From: DATKQY01 sp035532475
GTDB lineage: Bacteria > Actinomycetota > Acidimicrobiia > Acidimicrobiales > Bog-793
Length of the DNA stretch: 64,000 bases
Reading direction: 5' to 3'
NCBI GenBank assembly: GCA_035532475.1
Contig: DATKQY010000059.1
Location: 56,613 to 120,612, forward strand
The translations under genes were made by a program, and so were the position numbers. A model generated the notes under the pieces. It was given only the letters and a program-made list of their open reading frames with translations, was not told where the DNA came from and made no database searches. Each line of letters starts with the position of its first letter. The stretch's first letter is position 1. Positions 54,687-62,602 of the stretch are shown here, piece after piece.

Positions 54687-55850
54687 CTACTTGCCGGACG
54701 GTACGCCGTACTTGGCGATCGCTGCCTTCGTCAGTAGCTTCTGGCCGCTCGGACCGACGATCGTGCTGAGCGCCTGCTCGGCAGTCGCCTGGACGACCGA
54801 AGGGAGCGGGACGTAGTCGAGCTCGCCGGCGTACTTCTGTCCGCCGTGGGTCATCCACTCGAACAGATCGACCATGGCGGTGCCGGCGCTCGCGTTCGTC
54901 TGCTTCTGGTAGATCGCGAGCCAGCTGTAGGTGCAGATGGGGTACGCGGCCTTACTGTGGCCGAGGTTGTCGATCTTGAAGTTGGTCGGTGAGACACCCG
55001 GATGCAACGCGGCATCGGCGGCCACGCTTGCCTTGGAGGGGAGCACGAAGGCGCCCATCGGGTTCCTCATCGCGAAGTAGGTGAAGTGGTTCTTCAGCGC
55101 GTAGTCGAGCTCGACGTACCCGATCGACCCCGGTGTGTCGGCGACGAGCCCAGCGACGCCCTCATTGCCCTGACCGCCGACGCCCACTGGCCAGGCGACC
55201 GTCTTTCCGACACCGACCTTGCTCTGCCAGGTGGAGGAGATGTCGGCGAGGTAGTTCGTGAACGCGTACGACGTCCCGCTGCCGTCGGCGCGATGCACGA
55301 CGGTGATCGATTCGTTCGGGAAGTTCACCTTCGGGTTGAGCTTCTTGAGCGCCGAATTGTCCCAGTTCGCGATCTGGCCAAGGTAGATCTCGGCGAGCAC
55401 GGGGCCTGTCAGATGGAGCCCCTGTGGAAGGCCCTTCACGTTGTAGGAGATCGCCTCGCCACCGAGGTCGATCGGGACCTGGACGATCGTACCGGCCGTC
55501 GCCTTGGCGAGGTCGCTCGAGAACATGGGGACGTCGGTGGCGCCGAAGTTCACCGTGTTCGCCTCGATCTGCCCCTGTCCGCCGCCACTGCCGATCGACG
55601 CGTAGTTGACCGTGACGCTCGGGTCGATCTTCTGGTGGTACTCGTAGAAGCCGAGCGTGAAGAAGGGCTGGTCGAAGGTGGAACCCGCGCCGTTCAGCGT
55701 GAGGGCGCTCGAGTCCGAGACGGCTCGTGAGGTCACACTCGCTCCTGCCCCCGAGCTCGCCACCGGGGTGAGTCCCACCGCGGCGACAACCGCCCCCGCG
55801 CCGAGCGCTCGCCAGACCCATGCTCGCCCATACACGTTGCGATGACGCAT
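54687..55850 (-). CDS. pstS: Phosphate-binding protein PstS
   Basis: About 387 residues from ATG 55850, chosen for AGGAGGT eight nt upstream (an upstream in-frame start at 55901 has no such site). Signal sequence with hydrophobic core ALGAGAVVAAVGLTPVA and no lipobox cysteine, unlike mycobacterial PstS lipoproteins. Phosphate-site motifs: NGAGSTFDQPFF, SIGSGGGQGQI, ATDVPM, HRADGSGTSYAFTNYL and GVGGQGNEGVAG. Captures phosphate outside the membrane for PstCAB. First gene of the pst operon. Confidence 0.95.
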   Translation of the reverse strand: MRHRNVYGRAWVWRALGAGAVVAAVGLTPVASSGAGASVTSRAVSDSSALTLNGAGSTFDQPFFTLGFYEYHQKIDPSVTVNYASIGSGGGQGQIEANTVNFGATDVPMFSSDLAKATAGTIVQVPIDLGGEAISYNVKGLPQGLHLTGPVLAEIYLGQIANWDNSALKKLNPKVNFPNESITVVHRADGSGTSYAFTNYLADISSTWQSKVGVGKTVAWPVGVGGQGNEGVAGLVADTPGSIGYVELDYALKNHFTYFAMRNPMGAFVLPSKASVAADAALHPGVSPTNFKIDNLGHSKAAYPICTYSWLAIYQKQTNASAGTAMVDLFEWMTHGGQKYAGELDYVPLPSVVQATAEQALSTIVGPSGQKLLTKAAIAKYGVPSGK

Positions 55851-56209
55851 GTAGTAGGACCTCCTGATGTCATGGTCGAGCCCGATTGCGAGACTCGACA
55901 CTGCGTTCCCCAGACGACCGGGGCGGCCATCCCGAGTCGACGGTAGAGGTGCGGCGTGAACGGCTTCTGAATCAGCCGGCTTCCTTGCGAGGAACTCTCG
56001 GTTGCACGGGGTGAACCTTCGGTAACGTGCTCGAAAACGTCGGTCCTTTCGCCCCCGCCGGTACCGAGTAAGTGCCGATCATCGGCCAGGTTCGCGAACG
56101 AAGGCCGAGGTCACAGGAGTGTGAACGGATCTGACGGTCCCAACCAGGTGAGCGGCGGGCGAGCTCGTCACCGGGTCGTTGCCGGGCGCTGGGTGCCCGT
56201 CCGGATCAG
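55851..56209. other. Regulatory region upstream of pstS
   Basis: About 360 nt between the toxin-gene terminator and pstS. Holds the PHO-like repeats listed separately; otherwise no gene or long repeat was seen. Confidence 0.4.
56010..56026 (-). promoter_or_regulatory. PHO-box-like direct repeats upstream of pstS
   Basis: On the minus strand GTTACC and GTTCACCCCG stand ten nt apart, about 160-175 nt before the pstS start. The second matches the GTTCACC core of actinobacterial PHO boxes; the first is degenerate, and true boxes are spaced 11 nt, so this is a weak call. Confidence 0.35.
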
Positions 56210-56242
56210 GCAGGCGGCCACGCTCACACCGTGGCCGCCTGC
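56210..56242 (-). terminator. Hairpin immediately after the toxin gene
   Basis: GCAGGCGGCCACG (56210-56222) pairs perfectly with 56230-56242 around a 7-nt loop. It begins directly after the toxin stop codon. No U run. Should end the toxin-antitoxin transcript before pstS. Confidence 0.6.
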
Positions 56243-56605
56243 TCAGCGCTGGAGGAAGACGACGGTGTCGACCCGAAGCGCATCCGCGTTGAGCAGCTTG
56301 TCCAAGGCGGCGACGACGGCTCCTACGAAGGTGCGATCCTGGGGGAAGGTCTTGGCAGAAACAAGCACGAGGCCGCCGTGAGTTCGGCCGATCGCCTTGT
56401 AGCGCTGATCGAGAGGCACGAAGTCTTTGATGTTGGCCGTGACCAGTGCCCTGCCGGTAACCGCCGACGCTGCGAGGATCTCCTCGTCCGCCAGCGCGGT
56501 CATCGAACGATCGTCGACGACCGCGGCGACGTCGTGGCCGCGGGAACGGAGTTGCGCGGCGATCGCACCGCTCAGCATCTCGTCGAGAAGGAGCGCGGGC
56601 GCCAC
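56243..56605 (-). CDS. DUF5615 PIN-like toxin
   Basis: About 120 residues from a GTG 4 nt after the antitoxin stop. LLLDEMLSGAIAAQLRSRGHD at the N terminus, MTALADEEILAASAVTGRALVTANIKDF in the middle and GGLVLVSA are characteristic of the DUF5615 branch of PIN-fold proteins (quoted from recall of the family). Acidic residues Asp8, Glu9, Asp40-Glu41 and Asp61 could hold Mg2+ for RNA cleavage. Second gene of a two-gene operon with the protein upstream, hence probable toxin. Confidence 0.8.
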   Translation of the reverse strand: MAPALLLDEMLSGAIAAQLRSRGHDVAAVVDDRSMTALADEEILAASAVTGRALVTANIKDFVPLDQRYKAIGRTHGGLVLVSAKTFPQDRTFVGAVVAALDKLLNADALRVDTVVFLQR

Positions 56606-56608
56606 GCG

Positions 56609-57055
56609 CTAGCGAGCGAGCAGATCGCGCTGGCGCCGCCAAGCCGCCTCGGCGGTGGCCTCCGCGTCCTCGGCTGCGTCGATCTCGGCATCGATCGCCG
56701 TCGGATAGCTGGCCCAGTAGTTGACCGCGGTCCGCACCAACGGCAGCGGCACCCCGGTGTTGCTCACCACCAGGGACAGCACGTCGTCCTCGCCGAGCTC
56801 GCGTTCGCTCTCGCGGGCCGACTTGACCGCCCGCACGATCTCCCAGACGTCGGGGCCGCCCGCGAGTCCCGCACGGCGCCCGGTCGGACCATCGCGAAAC
56901 ACGATCCCGGGATGCTCGGCCACTCGCAGGCCTTCGTCCACCAAGAGGTTGGCCGCGGCCGACAGGGACAGACCGGGGTGCGTCGCAGCGAAGGAAGCCA
57001 GACGACCGGCCACGTCGGTCTCGAATCGAACGGGCGTCGGTGATCTGCGCACCAT
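56609..57055 (-). CDS. Antitoxin partner of the DUF5615 toxin
   Basis: About 148 residues. N-terminal ribbon-helix-helix-like segment (PVRFETDVAGRLASFAA, LSLSAAANLLVDEGLR), then EHPGIVFRDGPTGRRAGLAGG and PDVWEIVRAV, a DUF433-like winged segment common in proteins that precede DUF5615 toxins. The acidic Ala-rich C terminus (~120-148) probably wraps the toxin. A perfect palindrome directly before the ATG (57056-57072) is the likely self-regulation site. Confidence 0.78.
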   Translation of the reverse strand: MVRRSPTPVRFETDVAGRLASFAATHPGLSLSAAANLLVDEGLRVAEHPGIVFRDGPTGRRAGLAGGPDVWEIVRAVKSARESERELGEDDVLSLVVSNTGVPLPLVRTAVNYWASYPTAIDAEIDAAEDAEATAEAAWRRQRDLLAR

Positions 57056-57072
57056 CGACTACAGTGTAGTCG
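57056..57072. promoter_or_regulatory. Perfect palindrome before the antitoxin gene
   Basis: CGACTACA-G-TGTAGTCG: two perfect 8-bp arms around one base, adjoining the antitoxin ATG. Expected operator for toxin-antitoxin autoregulation. Confidence 0.6.
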
Positions 57073-57381
57073 CCTGCTGGGGTGCGTCGGGCAGGCCACG
57101 CGCCGCGGCACGGCCGCTCTCCCGCGGTCGCTCGCTCGCTGGGACGGACGCTGGCGAGGGGGGGTCGTGTGCTGAGACACCTCATGAGCGCGAGCGCCAC
57201 CGACGGGCCCGTCGGGGAGATGTTCGGGGCCGCCGACCCGAGAGCAGTCCGGCGGGAGCGTAGCGACGCGCCCGCTCGTCAACGGCCGCGAGTCGTGCTG
57301 CTACGGCCGGACGACCGGACCTGTCCACGAAGCCAGCTCGCTCCCCGTTCGTCCACCCACCCGCGAGCGCGCGGCCTCGAC
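57073..57381. other. Intergenic region, no gene seen
   Basis: About 309 nt between the antitoxin gene and the nucleotidyltransferase stop. Open frames here read as composition-driven Arg/Ala-rich text with no motif. Nothing further identified. Confidence 0.4.
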
Positions 57382-58011
57382 CTACGCGTCGAGCAGCGAG
57401 TGCAAGAGCGCGAGGTCGTGATGGTGCACCGAACGCGGGGCGAACCCGGAGTGGTAGAGGAGCTGGACGCTCGCCGACAGGCACGGGACCGTCCGACCCC
57501 CGATGATCCCTTCGGAGAAGGCCCGAGAACGCAGCTCGGCCGAGAGCGCGCCGGCGCCGGCTTCGGCCGGAAGGCCGAGCGCGCCGGCGAGACGCGGCCA
57601 GTCGATGCTCAACAGGTCGACCATGCGGAGCGCGCCGTCCCGCAGCAGCCAGCGATCGGGCATCCACAGCGGGTAGCAGTACGTGCCGAGGAGATCGAAC
57701 CCGAGCGGGCCGAGCGTCGCGCACGCGTCGCTCACCCGGCCGGCGAAGTCGTCGATGACGAGGTCGACGTCGTCGTGGCGGCGCGTCTGGCGACCGACGA
57801 GCGCGTCGACGCCCCAGCCGCCCGCCAGCCGGAAGCCGATACCCGCCTCCTCGAGCGCGTCGAGGATGCGGAGCAGATCGTTCCCCCGCACCTCGCCGCG
57901 AAGCGCCGCCCGCACCGGCCCGAGGAATGTACGGAGCGGCGAGCGCCCAGGGGACTCCTCGACGAGCCTGCTGAGACGGACGGCCGCGCGCCGAAGCGGC
58001 GGCGCCGCCAT
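57382..58011 (-). CDS. Nucleotidyltransferase-fold protein, ANT/LinB-like
   Basis: About 209 residues from ATG 58011; a GTG at 58155 would add 48 Arg-rich residues and neither has a clear ribosome site. FRLAGGWGVDALVGRQTRRHDDVDLVI is the nucleotidyltransferase core, given here as GGWGVDALVG and RRHDDVDLVI, with the paired Asp that bind Mg2+. The closest known group is lincosamide and aminoglycoside nucleotidyltransferases, but similar proteins are common in actinobacteria without proven resistance function. Substrate unknown; single gene. Confidence 0.72.
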   Translation of the reverse strand: MAAPPLRRAAVRLSRLVEESPGRSPLRTFLGPVRAALRGEVRGNDLLRILDALEEAGIGFRLAGGWGVDALVGRQTRRHDDVDLVIDDFAGRVSDACATLGPLGFDLLGTYCYPLWMPDRWLLRDGALRMVDLLSIDWPRLAGALGLPAEAGAGALSAELRSRAFSEGIIGGRTVPCLSASVQLLYHSGFAPRSVHHHDLALLHSLLDA

Positions 58012-58177
58012 GACGAGCTGGTGGATCGACGCCGCGAGCCGGGGAGGACGCGCACGCCGGCGCACGCCGGCCGCCGCCTCCTCGCGCGGACCCTCGCCGC
58101 GCAGGTCGAGCTCGTCGCGTCCGCTCAGGCCGTCCACGTCGGGACAGCCTTGCACTCAGGACCGGGGGGCGGCGCTC

Positions 58178-59074
58178 TCAGCGCGGCGGCCCGCCCCCCG
58201 ACTCCTCGCGGGCGCGCCGCGCGGCGAACGCAGCCCTGATCGAGCGCTCGTCGAGGTCGTCCCAGTAGCGCACCGAGTGGGTGACGAGCTTGTTCCGGGC
58301 GAGGAGGTCCGCTGGCGACGCCGGAAGCCCCCGCCAGCGGAGCGCCATCGGGTCCCGAGGGCCCCCGAAGTCGGCGATGGTGAAGCCGGCGGCAACCGTG
58401 AGCAGCGCGAAGAGGTGGTCCTCGCCGAGGTCGCTCGCCGCCAGCCCGGGCAGGTCGAGCCATCCTCTCGCGGCGATCGCCCGCACCGCCGCGGCGGAGT
58501 GCAGGTACGCCCCGCCAAGGGGGTGCTCGCCGGCGAGGTAGCCGTTCGCGAGCGCCTCGTCGCGGAGGCGCCGCAGCATCCTGCGCAGCGCGGGGCGGCG
58601 CAGTCCGCGCAGGCCGCAGGCGGCGCCGAGCGCGCGGGCCGCCGGCGACCAGTCCCGCACGGCACCGGTCATGTCGTGGCGGTACGAGCCGAGCATGCCG
58701 AGACCGGGCTCGGCCGCGAACCGGGCCCTAGCCAGGTCCTCGAGGCCCGGGCCGATCACGAGGGCATCCGCGTCGAGGCGGAGCAGCACGTCGAAGCTCG
58801 CCACGGCGAGGGCGTGACGGTAGCCGGCGGCGAGCTTCACCCACAGCCCGCCCTGCGCGCCCACAGCGCCGGCGGGCGCGGGGATGACGTGGACGTCGGG
58901 CGACAACGCCTCGAGCCCGGCGCAGCCGCCACCTGTGTCGTCGACCACGATCACACTGCGGGGTGCGCCGGCGTAGTGCAGCACGCTGCGCAGGGTGTCC
59001 TCGACGTCGTCGCCCGGGCCGGCCGGGACGACCACCGCGAGCGAGCCGCGCGCGATGTCTCGGTCGCCGGGCAC
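58178..59074 (-). CDS. Glycosyltransferase family 2-like protein
   Basis: About 298 residues from GTG 59074; upstream starts (59101, 59200) are possible. LAVVVPAGPGDDVEDTLRSVL and VIVVDDTGG form the first half of a GT-A fold; DVLLRLDADALVIGPG contains the DxD metal motif; LGEDHLFALLTVAAGF is the later acidic segment. No transmembrane helix. Divergent from the GH26-like secreted enzyme gene and near a methyltransferase gene, suggesting a small glycan-modification locus. Confidence 0.78.
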   Translation of the reverse strand: MPGDRDIARGSLAVVVPAGPGDDVEDTLRSVLHYAGAPRSVIVVDDTGGGCAGLEALSPDVHVIPAPAGAVGAQGGLWVKLAAGYRHALAVASFDVLLRLDADALVIGPGLEDLARARFAAEPGLGMLGSYRHDMTGAVRDWSPAARALGAACGLRGLRRPALRRMLRRLRDEALANGYLAGEHPLGGAYLHSAAAVRAIAARGWLDLPGLAASDLGEDHLFALLTVAAGFTIADFGGPRDPMALRWRGLPASPADLLARNKLVTHSVRYWDDLDERSIRAAFAARRAREESGGGPPR

Positions 59075-59317
59075 CTGAGTAGTCTGGTGCGTCAGCGACA
59101 CGCGGGCCCGGCACCCCGGAGCCCGAAGGGGCTGCGCGCGCGCCCCGGAGCCGGCCGGGATGACACCGGGCCCGCGCCCCCACGGCGGCGGCGAGCTCAC
59201 GGGCCTGACGCCCCGCCCCGCGGGCCAAGCAACTACACGCCCAGGCCCGTTCGGTCGTTATGACCTCGAAACGTTGCGCGTGGAGGCCGGATGCTGACGA
59301 CGAATCGAGGAGCGCGG
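59075..59317. other. Structured divergent intergenic region / possible leader RNA
   Basis: About 243 nt between the divergent glycosyltransferase and GH26-like genes. CGCGGGCCCGG (59101-59111) is complementary to 59167-59177; inside it are a GAGCCC-GGGCT pair and two direct copies of CCCCGGAGCC. GGTCGTTATGACC at 59253-59265 is a small palindrome. TAGTCT near 59080 could be a -10 element for a long 5' leader of the plus-strand gene. No known riboswitch class could be assigned. Confidence 0.35.
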
Positions 59318-60400
59318 ATGCTCCGCCAGTCGCTGACCTTCCTCGTCCTCGTCGTCACCCTCGGCACCGCCACCTCGGCGTCGGCCATGACCCTGCCCGG
59401 TGGGTCGAGTCCGCTCAGCCGGCCTCCGGCGCTCGTCCAGGCCGGGCCGTCGAGGACGGCGTGCATCTACGCCGGCCTCGACTCCTCGCTCGCCACCGCG
59501 GAGCGGGCGACGGGCATCGACTACCGCTGCATCGAGACCTTCAGCGACGCCGAGCCGACGTGGGCCGACTGGGTGAGCCCCTGGGTCACCCACGCCCAGT
59601 ACGGCTACGTCGGCTGGCTCGCCGCCGCGCCGACCCGGCGCACCGTGATCCTCACGGAGAACCTGGTTCCAGACAGCGCGGCGGCCAACCCGAACTGGCG
59701 GGCCGAGGGCGCTGCTGGCAGGTTCGACAAGTACGCTCGCAAGCTGGCGCAGAACCTCGTGGCATCCGGCTTCGGGTACTCGGTGATCCGCCTCGGCCAC
59801 GAGATGAACGGCACCTGGTACCGGGACACCATCGGGGACAACCCGACGCAGTGGCGGCAGTGGGCCGAGTACTTCGCCCGGATCGTGCGCACGATGCGCG
59901 CCGTGCCCGGCGCCCACTTCCTCTTCGACTGGAACGTCAACGCCGGTTACCGCGACATCCCGCTCGCCGACTACTACCCCGGCGACGCCGCCGTCGACAT
60001 CGTCGGCATCGACCTGTACGACGCGAGCGCAGCGGGATCCCTCCCCCCGCCCTCCTCGCCCGACCGCTGGCTGGCCCTCGCCAGCGAGCCGCTCGGTATC
60101 AACGACATCTATGCCTTCGCCGCCCTGCACCACAAGCCGCTCAGCATCCCGGAGTGGGGCACGCTGAGCTCGAGCGGCAACGGTGACGACGGCTCCTACG
60201 TCGCCCACATGGGCGCCTTCGTCGCGAGCCACGACGTCGCCTACCAGTCCTGGTTCGACGCCGGCAGCGACAACGTGCTGATGCTCAACGGGAGGGCGGC
60301 GCCGAGATCGCTCGCCGCCTACGTCCGCGCCTTCGGCGCGAGCCACCTCCGCCACGGGTCCGGCGTCCCCACACCGCCGCCGAGCGCGACCGGCTCCTGA
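59318..60400 (+). CDS. Secreted GH26-like glycoside hydrolase
   Basis: About 360 residues from ATG 59318, selected for GAGGAG five nt upstream over ATG 59291. Signal peptide: SLTFLVLVVTLGTATSASA. The mature domain looks like a beta-mannanase-type TIM barrel: VIRLGHEMNGTWY with the acid/base glutamate, HFLFDWNVNAGY, VDIVGIDLYD, and SIPEWGTLSSSG with the nucleophile glutamate. It may trim or degrade a mannose-, glucose- or xylose-containing polysaccharide outside the cell. Flanked by glycosyltransferase and methyltransferase genes, so it may work on the producer's own glycan. Confidence 0.82.
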   Translation: MLRQSLTFLVLVVTLGTATSASAMTLPGGSSPLSRPPALVQAGPSRTACIYAGLDSSLATAERATGIDYRCIETFSDAEPTWADWVSPWVTHAQYGYVGWLAAAPTRRTVILTENLVPDSAAANPNWRAEGAAGRFDKYARKLAQNLVASGFGYSVIRLGHEMNGTWYRDTIGDNPTQWRQWAEYFARIVRTMRAVPGAHFLFDWNVNAGYRDIPLADYYPGDAAVDIVGIDLYDASAAGSLPPPSSPDRWLALASEPLGINDIYAFAALHHKPLSIPEWGTLSSSGNGDDGSYVAHMGAFVASHDVAYQSWFDAGSDNVLMLNGRAAPRSLAAYVRAFGASHLRHGSGVPTPPPSATGS

Positions 60401-60466
60401 GCCCCGGCGCCCCGGCGGCTGGCAGCGCTCACGTCCCCGGCGCCGGCTCGGCGTCGGACACCTGCG

Positions 60467-61498
60467 TCACGGGGCCTCGGTCCCCGGCGCGGGCTCGGGC
60501 ACCGTCTCGGGCTCGGTCCCGGCCGCGGCCTCCGCTGCGGCCCCCGGCGCCCGCCCGACCGGATGGGCGCTGAGGCCCCAGCGCCGGTCGGCGAGGCGCG
60601 CCACGAGCGGCCACGGGACGAGCTCGTCGAAGGGGTGCGAATAGCGGCGACGGGCGTTCTTCAGCACCTTGAAGCGGATGATGTCGATCCATCCCGGGCC
60701 GTAGCCGGGGAAGGAGGGCTCGAAGCCCGCCTTCTCCAGTGCCAACGCCAACGTCTCGGGCTCGAAGACCGACACGTGGATCTCGGGGATGAGGTAGCGC
60801 CAGCTGGCGACCTGCTCCCGGTAGGGCTTGGCGTTGCCGGTCGTGAGGAACAGCAGGCCTCCCGGCTTCAGCAGCGCGCGGATCCGGGCGAGCTCGGCGA
60901 TCGGGTCGACGACGTGCTCGATGACCTCGATCGCCGTGACGACGTCGAAGGTCCCGGCGCGCTCGGCCAGCTCCTCCTCGGAGAGCACCGACACCTGGCG
61001 CTCGTGCAGCCGTTCGAGCGACCAGCTCTGCTCGAAGCCGACCGCCGCGGGGAACCCGTACTGGTGGAGGAACTGCACCAGGCCGCCGGCACCGCAGCCG
61101 TAGTCCAGCCACGTCGTCGACGCGCCGACAATGCCGAGGCCGTGGACCTGCTTGAGGATGCCGCGCCACTCGAAGCGGCGGACGGTGCGGTGCGGGTTCG
61201 CCGCCTCGTCCAGGTAGTCCGTCAGCGGGTCGGCCCCGCGGCCTCGGTAGTAGTCCTCGTCGTAGATCGCGCCGTAGTCGAGCCATGGGTCGGCGACGAA
61301 GGAGAACCAGCAGGTCGGGCATTGGCGGATCTGGAAGTCGCGCCCTGCCAGCGCCCCGTGCCTCGTCCCCGCCACCCGGGTCTCCCCCGCGCAGATGCGG
61401 CACCTCGTCGATGTCGGGTCCAACAGGGTTTCGTCCTCCGGCTCGGGCTGCGACCGGTCGGGGCGCTGCGCCCTCTTCGGTGGACCGGCGGACGGCAC
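60467..61498 (-). CDS. Class I SAM-dependent methyltransferase with zinc-ribbon N terminus
   Basis: About 343 residues from a GTG. CRICAG and QCPTCW form a four-cysteine zinc ribbon (~33-65), as in many sugar C- or O-methyltransferases of antibiotic and glycan pathways. TWLDYGCGAGGLVQFL is the SAM loop, followed by FDVVTAIEVIEHV and LLKPGGLLFLTTGN. The last ~40 residues are Pro/Glu/Ala-rich. Convergent with the GH26-like gene (66 nt apart). Probably methylates a sugar or lipid carrier in the glycan locus. Confidence 0.88.
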   Translation of the reverse strand: MPSAGPPKRAQRPDRSQPEPEDETLLDPTSTRCRICAGETRVAGTRHGALAGRDFQIRQCPTCWFSFVADPWLDYGAIYDEDYYRGRGADPLTDYLDEAANPHRTVRRFEWRGILKQVHGLGIVGASTTWLDYGCGAGGLVQFLHQYGFPAAVGFEQSWSLERLHERQVSVLSEEELAERAGTFDVVTAIEVIEHVVDPIAELARIRALLKPGGLLFLTTGNAKPYREQVASWRYLIPEIHVSVFEPETLALALEKAGFEPSFPGYGPGWIDIIRFKVLKNARRRYSHPFDELVPWPLVARLADRRWGLSAHPVGRAPGAAAEAAAGTEPETVPEPAPGTEAP

Positions 61499-61760
61499 GC
61501 TACCAAGGCGGCGCCCGGCGCGGGCCGTGGGTGGTGCGAGGGACGTACCAATTGGCGCCGTCCCCCGATTGCCGACGTGGGGTCTTCGGGCTCCTCTGGG
61601 AGGTCGTGACCCTCAGCCCGGACTCTTGCTCGGCGACATTCGCGCCAGAGTTCGGAATCTTGACCCTTTGGATCGCCGACATCGTCGGCGAGGTCGCCGT
61701 GCAGCGCCGGCTGACATCGGGATCAGACACCATTATCGGGAGGTGGTCATGACAACAGTG
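61499..61760. other. Intergenic region upstream of a toxin-antitoxin pair
   Basis: About 260 nt with lower GC toward the right end. No convincing gene. GGGAGG before an ATG at 61749 would open a 27-codon frame ending at 61832, inside the antitoxin start region; it might be a coupled leader peptide or chance. Confidence 0.4.
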
Positions 61761-61781
61761 GTTGATCCTGATGGGATCAAC
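61761..61781. promoter_or_regulatory. Inverted repeat before vapB-like gene
   Basis: GTTGATCC-TGATG-GGATCAAC: perfect 8-bp arms, 5-nt spacer, 37 nt upstream of the chosen antitoxin start. Likely operator bound by the antitoxin. Its location argues against the longer TTG/ATG starts, which fall inside it. Confidence 0.55.
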
Positions 61782-61818
61782 AGCGAAACTGTCCTACCTC
61801 CTGTACTACCGTATTGCC

Positions 61819-62091
61819 GTGGCGCAGCGTGAGAAGCGATCCGTGTCCCTTTCTCCCGAGCTTGCCCGAGCGATCGATACCGCGGCAGCGGCCGAAGGCA
61901 CGACGTTCAGCGCCTGGCTGGCCGACAGCGCTGCCCGCCGCCTCCAGCTCGAAGCTGGCCGGCGCGGCATCGAGCTGTGGGAGGAGGAGCAGGGGCCGCT
62001 CACAGAAGAAGAGCTCGCCGAAGGCCTTGCTCGCGCCCGAACGCTTCTCGGGCGCTCCGCACCGAAGCGGCCCGCGCGGCGCTCTGCTTAG
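61819..62091 (+). CDS. VapB-like ribbon-helix-helix antitoxin
   Basis: About 90 residues from GTG 61819, chosen because VAQREKRSVSLSPEL begins directly with the DNA-binding beta strand and the upstream starts overlap an operator-like repeat. A ribbon-helix-helix fold fits (SVSLSPELARAIDTAAAAEG, TTFSAWLADSAARRL), followed by a C-terminal toxin-binding tail (EEEQGPLTEEELAEGLARAR). The PIN-domain gene follows after 6 nt. Confidence 0.75.
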   Translation: MAQREKRSVSLSPELARAIDTAAAAEGTTFSAWLADSAARRLQLEAGRRGIELWEEEQGPLTEEELAEGLARARTLLGRSAPKRPARRSA

Positions 62092-62097
62092 GACGGG

Positions 62098-62484
62098 GTG
62101 GGAATGGGCGTCACCTACGACACCGGCGCGCTGACCGCCGGCGAGCGGAACGATCGTCGCATGTGGGCCCTCCATGCCGGCTTCCTCGCCGAGGAGGTTG
62201 TGCCCGTGGTGCCCGTTCCGGTCTTGGCCGCAGCGTGGCGGGGAGGCGCGCGCCAGGCGGGGCTCGCCCGCCTACTCGCGCTGTGCGACGTCGAGCCGAT
62301 GAGCGAGGAGCAGGCGCGCGCAGTCGGCGTTCTTGCAGGCAAGGCCCAACACGACGACATCGTCGACGTCACCGTGGTTGAAGGAGCCCTCCGCCGTGGC
62401 GATGGCATCGTGACCTCCAACGAGGGACACATCCGACGCATCGCCAGCGCGGTGCGTGCTCGCCCGCGCATTGCATCGGTCTGA
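62098..62484 (+). CDS. PIN-domain toxin (VapC-like)
   Basis: About 128 residues from GTG 62098 (ATG 62104 also possible). PIN-fold acidic residues: Asp in VTYDTGALTAGE with a nearby Glu, Asp-Asp in QHDDIVDVTVVEGA and the end motif IVTSNEGHIRRI. These coordinate Mg2+ in VapC ribonucleases. Six nt after the antitoxin gene, so the pair is a VapBC-type module. RNA target unknown. Confidence 0.82.
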   Translation: MGMGVTYDTGALTAGERNDRRMWALHAGFLAEEVVPVVPVPVLAAAWRGGARQAGLARLLALCDVEPMSEEQARAVGVLAGKAQHDDIVDVTVVEGALRRGDGIVTSNEGHIRRIASAVRARPRIASV

Positions 62485-62562
62485 TCCCCCGCGTGGACCA
62501 GTGTCCACGACGCGAACAGCGGTCACGAGCGCGAGTTGCATACCGGCGCGGGGATCCTGCCA

Positions 62563-62600
62563 CGGCGTCCCACCGGCGTCCCACCGGCGTCCCACCGGCG
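62563..62600. repeat. 11-bp tandem repeat, 3.5 copies
   Basis: CGGCGTCCCAC is repeated three times exactly, then CGGCG, in the 118-nt gap between the PIN gene and the S4-domain gene stop. Noncoding. Could pair as CCGGCG stems but is more simply replication slippage. Confidence 0.85.
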
Positions 62601-62602
62601 CT

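Noticed and set aside
57382..58011. Confident antibiotic-resistance gene call
   Set aside because: The nucleotidyltransferase motif is shared by many chromosomal proteins of unknown substrate and there is no mobile-element context.
59075..59317. c-di-AMP (ydaO) or cobalamin riboswitch upstream of the GH26-like gene
   Set aside because: Conserved core elements of either class could not be aligned; only generic GC-rich pairing was found.
62563..62600. Short direct repeats considered as a CRISPR-like array
   Set aside because: Units are 11 bp and contiguous without spacers, and no cas genes are present.
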